The notes beneath the pieces are model-generated. The model was not told the origin of the DNA, did no database searches, and saw only the letters and a list, made by a program, of their open reading frames with translations. A DNA stretch of 64,000 nt from Nocardia sp. SYP-A9097 (lineage in GTDB: Bacteria; Actinomycetota; Actinomycetes; Mycobacteriales; Mycobacteriaceae). The position numbers were made by a program, and so were the translations under genes. The stretch lies in NCBI RefSeq assembly GCF_009649815.1, contig NZ_WJIC01000015.1, positions 1 to 64,000 of the forward strand. Direction: 5' to 3'. Shown piece by piece: positions 57,616 to 64,000 of the stretch. The number at the start of each line of letters is the position of its first letter. Position 1 is the first letter of the stretch.

Positions 57616-58187
57616 TCAGCCTCGGCAGCCAGCTGTCCGCAGGCGGCGGCGATTTCCTGGCCTCGGGTGTCGCGGACGGTGCAGGGGACGCCTTGGGCCT
57701 CGACTCGGCGAACGAATTCTCGTTCGGTGGGTTTGGGGGAGGCGTCCCATTTGCTGCCGGGGGTCGGGTTCAGCGGGATGAGGTTTACGTGGACTCGGGA
57801 GCCCAGGGCCTTGTGGAGTTTCTGGCCGAGCATGTCGGCGCGCCAGGGCTGGTCGTTGATGTCTCGGATCAAGGCGTATTCGATGGAGACTCGGCGGCCG
57901 GACTTGTCGGCGTAATACCTTGCGGCGTCGAGGACTTCGGCGATCGGCCAGCGATTGTTGACCGGGACCAACGTGTCTCGGAGTTCGTCGTCCGGAGTGT
58001 GCAGGGAGACAGCGAGAGTCACGGACAGGTTCTCGTCCGCGAGCTTGCGGATGGCGGGGGCCGGGCCGACGGTGGAGACCACGACGCTGCGCTGGGAAAT
58101 GCCGAGGCCGTCGGGGGCGGGAGAGGTGATGCGGCGGACGGCGTTCACTACGCGCTTGTAGTTGGCCAGGGGTTCGCCCATGCCCTC
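57616..58187 (-). pseudogene. rlmN: Displaced, frameshifted 3' half of rlmN
   Basis: On the minus strand this segment encodes a near-identical copy of the second half of RlmN, from [19 protein letters not shown] to [12 protein letters not shown]. The radical-SAM cluster motif and the first catalytic Cys are missing. Against the intact copy the DNA differs at very many third positions while the protein is almost unchanged. The segment uses C-ending codons; the matching half of the intact gene uses G/T-ending codons. One base is lost just before the end (GAGGCTGA versus GAAGGCTGA), so the native stop at 57616-57618 is out of frame and reading runs on to 57459. Homology begins abruptly at GGGCATGGGCG near 58187. 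It cannot be a functional methyltransferase. Confidence 0.9.
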
Positions 58188-58220
58188 CGTTTACAAACGC
58201 CATAACCAGCGGAGACGGCG

Positions 58221-58241
58221 AAGTGGCGGCGACCGCCACTT
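58221..58241 (-). terminator. Hairpin downstream of the kinase gene
   Basis: AAGTGGCGG (58221-58229) and CCGCCACTT (58233-58241) form a perfect 9-bp stem around CGA. It lies about 80 bases past the stop of the kinase gene, close to the edge of the rlmN relic. It is likely a terminator. Confidence 0.5.
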
Positions 58242-58318
58242 GCCGGGCACGGGAGCCGCCCCTCACCCAGCGTCGACCGCGCCGGCCCGGGTTCGTGGCA
58301 GGAGACCGATTCCGGTGA

Positions 58319-61300
58319 TCATGGCCGGAGATTGAGGTCCGAGGCCGCCATCACTTTCCGCATGAACATTGGTGGCAATCGGCCCGATGCCCCGATATCG
58401 TGCTGAAAGGCCGTGATAATCGGTGCCAACTGCCAACCACTGTCGACCACGAACTGAGGAAGGTCGTGTTCAGCGCATTGCGCGAGTACCGGGCCGATCG
58501 CGAGGATCGCCTCGGCCTGGCGGCCCGCGGCGGCCAGGCAGGCGATATGCGTCAGTTGCGCTTGCAGTAGGGCTCGCGGGCGGTTCTGAGTTCCGATCTC
58601 ATGGATCATGGACTCCGCACGGGCACAGGCGCTTTCTGCCGCACCGAGAGTGCTCTCGGCCAACAGCAGCCGAATCGCCGAGTCTTGTTCCAGTTCGGAG
58701 GTCATGGCTTTGGTCCCATCCAGCTGTCGCCGATATGGTTCCAGCCACAGCAAACGGGCATGTTCTTCTTCGGCGATCGGCAGACCAGCGCGGATCCGCT
58801 CGTTGACGATGCACGCGGCCAACCTTGGCACCGAGAGATTCTCCGCGATTTTCGCGCCCTCGTCCAAGCGCTGCTCAGCTGCGGCGAGGTTACCGCGGAC
58901 CGCTTTGATCCGTGCACCGATTCCATAGCTGGCCATCAGAGACTCCATCGAGCCACCCTCGGGTCCCAGTTCGAGGCCTTCATCCAACAATGCCTCGGCG
59001 TCGTCGAGTTTCCCCATCTGGTAGAGCAACCCGCCCCGCAAAGCACTTGCCAGCCGGGCGGCGAAGCTGTGTGTCCCGCTCCTGAGCGCCAACATGTGAG
59101 CGGTTCGAAAGCTATTTTCAGCAGCTGCGACATCGAGCTGTTCGTAAGCGGCCAAACCTGCGAGGCAGTGGCCGAACATGACCGTAAGGGGACCTTTGCT
59201 GTGCCGCAGAAAAGTAGCTGCCTGCCGCTGACGACGACGCACCTCGTCGAAATCGAATCGATTCAGGGCGTCGAGAGAGGCGACATGAAGTGCGGCATTC
59301 GCGGAGAATGAGGTGACCTCGTCGTCGAGGTGCGCGATCAGCACCTCGGGTAGGGGGCTGAAGCGGTCGATGGCGTACTGCGAGGCTGTCCGAGCCACAG
59401 CCGCTCCGAACCGCAGCTCCGAGTATCCTTGCGTGTCAGCGGTATCCGCGTTCAGTGCCACGTCGACATGGTCGAGTGCGGCGCCGGCCTCGACATGGCG
59501 GTTGGCCACGAGATTGGGCCATGCAATGTACAACTGAAGTAGAGGGTTCGCTTCGGCCATGGCCCGCGGCAGCTTCGCGACGAGTCCCAACAGGGTGGCC
59601 AGCCGAGAGCTTTCGAACAGTTCCTCCCCGTGATCGATAACAAGCTGCATGACGCGTTCGGGTTCCCGCGCGGCCAAAGCGTGATCGACGGCGTCGTTGA
59701 GCAGCCCGTGGTCGGCGAACCAGGCCGATGCCATCTGGTGCAACCGGATGGCGCGGTCCATTCCCAGTCGGTGTTGGAGATGATCGGCGAACAGCCGGTG
59801 GTAGCGAAACCATTGCCTGCCGTCTTGGCTTTCGTCCTCGGCACGGTGCAGGAACAAATCCTGCTTCAACACCTGTTCGAGCATATCGTCGCCGGCGGCG
59901 ACCCCGGATAGCGCGGTGGCGAGATCCCCGCAAACTTTCTCCGTGACACTGGTCGACATGAGGAAGTCCAGCAGCGCGGGGTCGACCTGGTCGAGCACGT
60001 TGTCGGCGAGATAATCGCCGATGGCCTGGTGTTGATCCGATAGCCGGCCGATGAATTCGCCGGGATCGTCTCGACCCCGCAACGACAGCGACGCGAGCTG
60101 AAGCGCGGCCACCCACCCCTGTGTCGATTCCTGGAGCGTCAAGATATCCAAATCATCGAGGGGCAGACCGTTGACATCGACGAGAAATGACTGTGCCTCG
60201 GTCTCCTCGAAACGTAATGCTGTGGAATCGATTTCGACGAGTTCGTCGGCCACGCTCATTGTGCTCAGCGGTAACCCGGTCCGAGTTCTGCTGGTCACGA
60301 CCAGCCGCAGGTGATGGCAACCGTGCTCGAGCAGATAGCTCATCGCCTCGATGCTCGCCCGGCTCGTCACCCGATGCCAGTCGTCGATCACCACGGCGAT
60401 CGGCTCACCGCTGTCGTGGATCTCATCGATCAACGCGGCGATCACATAGCGAACACTGCTCTCGGAGCGCTCCTCGAGAACACCGTGCAGGTCTTGAGCC
60501 AACTCCGGCCTGACTTGTCGGATCGCCTCCACCAGATGAATGAGAAACCACACCACATTGTTGTCGTCGGCATCGACGGCGAGCCAGGCCACCGACATAC
60601 CCGCCGACTCGAGACTACGGGTCCACTGCACGGCCAGCGTGCTCTTCCCGAACCCCGCCGGGCCATGGATCAGCACCAGCCGACGAGGCTCGCCCTGCCT
60701 CAGTGTCTGCAACAGTCGAGGCCGTGCGACCAACGACCGCGGCGATGTGGGTGGCCGGAACTTCGTGGCTGCGGATGGTGTGACCGCACCCATGCCGACG
60801 ATCCGTTTCTCGGGAACGGTCCCTTGGCCGCGGCGACGCGATGTCGCGGCGGGAACAGCCATCATATCGACGGTTTGTCCATGTCGACGCTGCACCTCCC
60901 GGCACCGCTCGCCGAACTGCGCGGCCGATGGCCTGTCCGCCGGGTTGATCGCCATCGTCTCGCAGATCGCGGCAGCCATCTCCTCCGGCATATCCGGCAC
61001 ATTCAGGTCCCGGACCGGCACCGTGGCGATTCGCCGCAATTGGTCCGCCATCGACTCGCCGGGGCGCCGCTCGAAAGCAGCATGCCCCGTGATCAGGCAG
61101 AACAGCGTCGCACCGAGACTGTATACATCGGCTGCGGCCTGTGGTGTTTTGCCACTGAGGACCTCGGGAGCGGTGAAGGTAGGTGTTCCCACGAAGACCC
61201 CGGTCGCTGTCGGGAACTCACTAACGAACCGAACGATACCGAAGTCCGCCAACAGCGGCTGTCCGTAATCGGTGAGCAGAATGTTAGCCGGCTTCACATC

Positions 61301-61744
61301 CCGGTGCACGATATCGTTCACGTGTGCGGCCGCCAACGCTCCCGCCAACTTCACCGCGATCGACAGCGCGTCCCGCCAGTGAAATGGGCCCGCCGCACGC
61401 AGCTGCGCGTCCAGGGAACTTTGCGGATAGTAGGGCATCACGATGAACGGTTTGCCGGTGGAGGTGATGTCCACCTGATACACCTCAACGATGTTGGGAT
61501 GGCCCGAGAGCCTGCCCAGGGCGTGTTGCTCCCGAACGAATCGTTCACGCTCATCACCGTGGACTTCGGACGTCAGAACCTTCACAGCGACGGTGCGATC
61601 CAGCGACTGCTCCGCGCAGCGGTAAACCACACCGAATCCGCCGCGGCCGATCTCCTCGGCACCGTCGAATCCCGCGGCCGCCAACTCCGCCACGATCCCG
61701 GACCGAAGGTCGCGCTGCGTGGCGTCTCCTTCAGACTCCGACAT
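58319..61744 (-). CDS. Ser/Thr kinase fused to MalT-like ATPase/TPR regulator (PknK-like)
   Basis: A 1141-residue signalling protein. Kinase domain residues about 25-285: glycine loop GRGGFGVVY, Lys55 in VAVKVL, catalytic HRDVKPANIL (Asp149) and DFG at 167. A linker leads to a MalT/STAND ATPase with P-loop GPAGFGKSTLAVQW (361-374) and an acidic strand at AVVIDDWHRV. About 450 residues of TPR-like helices follow (e.g. ESLMASYGIGARIKAVRGNL). It matches PknK of M. tuberculosis and AcoK in layout. No C-terminal LuxR helix-turn-helix is seen, so it may signal rather than bind DNA. No membrane segment is present. It lies between the intact and displaced rlmN halves. Confidence 0.92.
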   Translation of the reverse strand: MSESEGDATQRDLRSGIVAELAAAGFDGAEEIGRGGFGVVYRCAEQSLDRTVAVKVLTSEVHGDERERFVREQHALGRLSGHPNIVEVYQVDITSTGKPFIVMPYYPQSSLDAQLRAAGPFHWRDALSIAVKLAGALAAAHVNDIVHRDVKPANILLTDYGQPLLADFGIVRFVSEFPTATGVFVGTPTFTAPEVLSGKTPQAAADVYSLGATLFCLITGHAAFERRPGESMADQLRRIATVPVRDLNVPDMPEEMAAAICETMAINPADRPSAAQFGERCREVQRRHGQTVDMMAVPAATSRRRGQGTVPEKRIVGMGAVTPSAATKFRPPTSPRSLVARPRLLQTLRQGEPRRLVLIHGPAGFGKSTLAVQWTRSLESAGMSVAWLAVDADDNNVVWFLIHLVEAIRQVRPELAQDLHGVLEERSESSVRYVIAALIDEIHDSGEPIAVVIDDWHRVTSRASIEAMSYLLEHGCHHLRLVVTSRTRTGLPLSTMSVADELVEIDSTALRFEETEAQSFLVDVNGLPLDDLDILTLQESTQGWVAALQLASLSLRGRDDPGEFIGRLSDQHQAIGDYLADNVLDQVDPALLDFLMSTSVTEKVCGDLATALSGVAAGDDMLEQVLKQDLFLHRAEDESQDGRQWFRYHRLFADHLQHRLGMDRAIRLHQMASAWFADHGLLNDAVDHALAAREPERVMQLVIDHGEELFESSRLATLLGLVAKLPRAMAEANPLLQLYIAWPNLVANRHVEAGAALDHVDVALNADTADTQGYSELRFGAAVARTASQYAIDRFSPLPEVLIAHLDDEVTSFSANAALHVASLDALNRFDFDEVRRRQRQAATFLRHSKGPLTVMFGHCLAGLAAYEQLDVAAAENSFRTAHMLALRSGTHSFAARLASALRGGLLYQMGKLDDAEALLDEGLELGPEGGSMESLMASYGIGARIKAVRGNLAAAEQRLDEGAKIAENLSVPRLAACIVNERIRAGLPIAEEEHARLLWLEPYRRQLDGTKAMTSELEQDSAIRLLLAESTLGAAESACARAESMIHEIGTQNRPRALLQAQLTHIACLAAAGRQAEAILAIGPVLAQCAEHDLPQFVVDSGWQLAPIITAFQHDIGASGRLPPMFMRKVMAASDLNLRP

Positions 61745-62028
61745 TCGGCGCTCGCTCTACCAACACAGATCGAAACATCGGACCCGCTTTCCAAACCCCC
61801 GCTGCCACGATGCCGAACGGTGACACGCCTCTCCAGGTGCACTCGATCACCTCGATCATAGCGAACCAATAGGTCTAGTTTCGGGATATCCACTCAGCCG
61901 AACGCGGTCCCGGCAGGCAGGTGATCTCGTCTTCGTCTCGGGCCAGCTCGGCGCGCCGGTAACAGCGCGATCCGGACACCACGCTGGTGCAGAGGCAGCT
62001 CAGACGAAATTACCGTGAACGGCCACGA

Positions 62029-63141
62029 TCAGCCTTCAGCAGCCAACTGCCCGCACGCCGCAGCGATCTCCTGCCCCCGCGTATCACGCACCGTACACGG
62101 CACCCCCTGCGCCTCAACGCGCCGAACAAACTCCCGCTCAACAGGTTTCGGCGAAGCATCCCACTTCGACCCCGGTGTCGGATTCAACGGGATCAGATTC
62201 ACATGCACCCGCGAACCCAACGCCTTATGCAGCTTCTGCCCCAACATGTCCGCACGCCACGGCTGATCATTGATATCCCGGATCAACGCGTACTCGATCG
62301 ACACCCGACGACCCGACTTATCCGCGTAATACCGTGCCGCATCGAGAACTTCAGCAATCGCCCACCGGTTGTTCACCGGCACCAGCGTATCCCGCAGCTC
62401 ATCATCCGGAGTATGCAGCGACACAGCCAAAGTCACCGACAAGTCCTCATCGGCAAGCTTGCGGATCGCGGGGGCCAAACCCACCGTGGACACCACAACG
62501 TTGCGTTGAGAAATACCCAAACCGTCGGGCGCGGGCGAGGTGATTCGGCGCACCGCGTTCACCACACGCTTGTAGTTGGCCAAGGGTTCGCCCATGCCCA
62601 TGAAGACGATATTGGAGAGGCGGCCGGGGCCGCCGGTGACCTCGCCGTCGCGCAGGGCGGCGGCCGCGGCGCGCACCTGGTCGACGATTTCGGCGGTGGA
62701 CAGGTTGCGGGTCAGGCCCGCTTGGCCGGTGGCACAGAACGGGCAGGCCATACCGCAGCCCGCCTGGCTGGAGATGCAGAGGGTGTTGCGGTCGGTGTAG
62801 CGCATGAGGACGCTCTCCAGGAGCGTGCCGTCACCCGCACGCCACAGCGTCTTGCGGGTGCTGCCGTCATCACAGACCACATTGCGGACCTCGGTGAGCA
62901 GCGGCGGGAACAGGGCCTCGCCGACCTTGGCGCGCATGGCCTCGGGCAGATCGGTCATCAGGGCCGGATCGGCGACCAGGCGACCGTAGTACTGGCGCGC
63001 GATCTGATCGGCGCGGAATTTGGGGAGCCCGAGCTCCTCGACCGCCGCCTTGCGTTCCTGCGCATCGAGGTCGGCGAGATGCCGGGGCGGCAGGCCACGG
63101 CGAGGGGCGTCGAAAACGAGGGGTACGGGGATGGCAGTCAT
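62029..63141 (-). CDS. rlmN: 23S rRNA (adenine-C2)-methyltransferase / tRNA A37 methyltransferase RlmN
   Basis: A radical SAM enzyme that methylates A2503 of 23S rRNA and A37 of some tRNAs. The 370-residue protein has the cluster motif [11 protein letters not shown] and the [12 protein letters not shown]-binding motif. The two catalytic Cys are in TLCISSQAG and [11 protein letters not shown]. The start is the ATG at 63141. Codon use switches inside the gene: the 5' part (62.59-63.14 kb) is C-ending, and the 3' part (62.03-62.52 kb) is G/T-ending. With the displaced second 3' half at 57.6 kb, this marks a chimeric gene whose 3' half was replaced. The reading frame is intact and should be functional. 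Confidence 0.97.
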   Translation of the reverse strand: MTAIPVPLVFDAPRRGLPPRHLADLDAQERKAAVEELGLPKFRADQIARQYYGRLVADPALMTDLPEAMRAKVGEALFPPLLTEVRNVVCDDGSTRKTLWRAGDGTLLESVLMRYTDRNTLCISSQAGCGMACPFCATGQAGLTRNLSTAEIVDQVRAAAAALRDGEVTGGPGRLSNIVFMGMGEPLANYKRVVNAVRRITSPAPDGLGISQRNVVVSTVGLAPAIRKLADEDLSVTLAVSLHTPDDELRDTLVPVNNRWAIAEVLDAARYYADKSGRRVSIEYALIRDINDQPWRADMLGQKLHKALGSRVHVNLIPLNPTPGSKWDASPKPVEREFVRRVEAQGVPCTVRDTRGQEIAAACGQLAAEG

Positions 63142-63316
63142 AACCCTTCCAGTGTTCCATCCGGACAGCCGTTTCGGGCGTGCGGGGTGCGATGCGCTCA
63201 TCACATTCGCCGTGAGCTCGACGACAGTGAACTGGCTGACACCCAACAGAAACGACATATAGCCGATAAGCGGCGATATGCGTGCACCGGTCATAGCCAT
63301 CGGCAATGATCGAGCT

Positions 63317-63634
63317 ATGACTGGTGACGCCGTACCGAACGCCGGGCCGGAGCCGACCCCGAGTACAGGTAAGAACAAGGGCCAGGGCGTCCTGAAAACC
63401 CGCGCCGGTTACGCCTGGGTCGGCCTCGTCATCGCCGCCGTACTCGGCATCGTCGTACTCATCTTCATTCTGCAGAACCTGGACCAGGCGCACGTCTCAC
63501 TCTTCGCCTGGGACTGGAACCTGCCCATCGGTGTACTGGTGCTGCTGTCGGTACTCGCCGGGGCGCTGTTCACCGCGCTCGTCGGCGGCTACCGCATTCT
63601 GCAGTTCCGGCATGCCGCCAAGAAACACGGCTGA
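63317..63634 (+). CDS. LapA-domain (DUF1049) membrane protein
   Basis: A 105-residue protein with a Pro/Gly-rich cytosolic start and two membrane helices ([19 protein letters not shown] and [20 protein letters not shown]). The conserved [12 protein letters not shown] turn marks the LapA/DUF1049 family. The C-terminus is basic ([10 protein letters not shown]). The ATG at 63317 is chosen. It is divergent from rlmN. Its role in actinobacteria is not established. Confidence 0.88.
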   Translation: MTGDAVPNAGPEPTPSTGKNKGQGVLKTRAGYAWVGLVIAAVLGIVVLIFILQNLDQAHVSLFAWDWNLPIGVLVLLSVLAGALFTALVGGYRILQFRHAAKKHG

Positions 63635-63651
63635 CGAACCGCCGGCGGCGG

Positions 63652-64000
63652 TCACACTCCCACCAGCAGTAGATCGTCCGCGGATTTACGGTATTGCCCT
63701 GGGGCAGTACCGTATTCGCGTTTGAATGCCTTACCGAAGGCGTACTCCGAACCGTATCCGGTACGGCGGGCCACACTCGCCAGCGGCGCGTCGGAATCCC
63801 GCAGCAACCGCGCCGCGGTGATCATGCGCCAGCGGGTGAGATAGGCCAGCGGCGGCTCACCGACCAGCGCGGTGAACCGTTTCGCGAACGCCGCGCGACT
63901 GAGCCCCGCCCGCTCCCCCAGCGATTCGACCGTCCATCCGTGCGCCGGATTCTCATGCATACCACGCAGGGCCGCCGAGATACCCGGATCCGCGAAAGCC
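63652..64000 (-). CDS. AraC-family transcriptional regulator, C-terminal part
   Basis: The visible 115 codons form a complete AraC DNA-binding domain with its two helix-turn-helices: WTVESLGERAGLSRAAFAKR and ASVARRTGYGSEYAFGKAFK, ending EYGTAPGQYRKS. The frame runs open to the edge of the window, so the N-terminal (cupin-type) domain lies outside. Convergent with the LapA-domain gene. Confidence 0.93.
   Translation of the reverse strand, partial: AFADPGISAALRGMHENPAHGWTVESLGERAGLSRAAFAKRFTALVGEPPLAYLTRWRMITAARLLRDSDAPLASVARRTGYGSEYAFGKAFKREYGTAPGQYRKSADDLLLVGV

Overview
The window is GC-rich actinobacterial DNA. It most likely comes from a Nocardia, or a close mycolic-acid-containing relative. 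The minus-strand order rlmN ... dxr, rseP/rip1, ispG, a Rv2867c-type acetyltransferase, a lipoprotein PBP and (far away) map follows the Mycobacterium tuberculosis Rv2880c-Rv2861c order. XRE/DUF5753 regulators, DUF397 and large NRPS genes are also typical of Nocardia. The species call is an inference from gene content.

Layout. 1-3.5 kb: the tail of an IS5-type transposase, then minus-strand genes for an alpha/beta-hydrolase-like protein, cobyric acid synthase (cobQ) and methionine aminopeptidase (map). 3.6-12.5 kb: a luciferase-like monooxygenase and a tight four-gene cassette (DUF2235 hydrolase, HExxH gluzincin, ComEC-like metallo-beta-lactamase, astacin-like metzincin). A methyltransferase, a coupled pair of small genes and an XRE/DUF5753-DUF397 pair preceded by ~30-nt tandem repeats follow. 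12.6-19.5 kb: a 2-aminoethylphosphonate-type uptake and degradation cluster. It comprises a PhnF/HutC-like repressor, two GGTCTAKACC operators, a FAD oxidase, a phosphonatase-like HAD enzyme and a complete ABC transporter. 19.5-22.2 kb: a frameshifted relic, two small minus-strand genes and a second XRE/DUF5753 gene. 22.3-38.8 kb: a biosynthetic locus with an orphan adenylation N-lobe protein, a 4425-residue three-module NRPS (C-A-T-E / C-A-T / C-A-T-E-TE) and a DrrA/B/C-like exporter, translationally coupled in part. 38.8-39.8 kb: a nitrobindin-like protein and a small secreted peptide.

39.8-47.2 kb is the core cell-envelope and isoprenoid block (pbp lipoprotein, GNAT, ispG, rseP/rip1, dxr), with endonuclease V inserted in the opposite orientation. 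47.3-49.7 kb holds small membrane or secreted proteins, including a tandem pair of glycine-zipper exported proteins. 50-53.6 kb carries four oxidoreductase/pirin-type genes. 53.8-57.5 kb encodes a winged-helix protein coupled to a 1035-residue protein with two ATPase domains (AAA plus HerA/FtsK-like). 57.6-63.1 kb contains an intact but apparently chimeric rlmN, a PknK-like kinase/MalT-type regulator and a displaced, frameshifted second 3' half of rlmN. The window ends with a LapA-domain membrane protein and the 3' part of an AraC regulator.

The best candidates for undescribed biology are: (i) the cytosolic two-protease/MBL/DUF2235 cassette at 4.8-9.9 kb; (ii) the winged-helix plus dual-ATPase pair at 53.8-57.5 kb; (iii) the rlmN locus, where codon usage switches inside the intact gene beside a displaced native 3' end, implying insertion with replacement of the gene's 3' half; and (iv) the orphan A-domain N-lobe in front of an NRPS predicted to make a D-L-D tripeptide.
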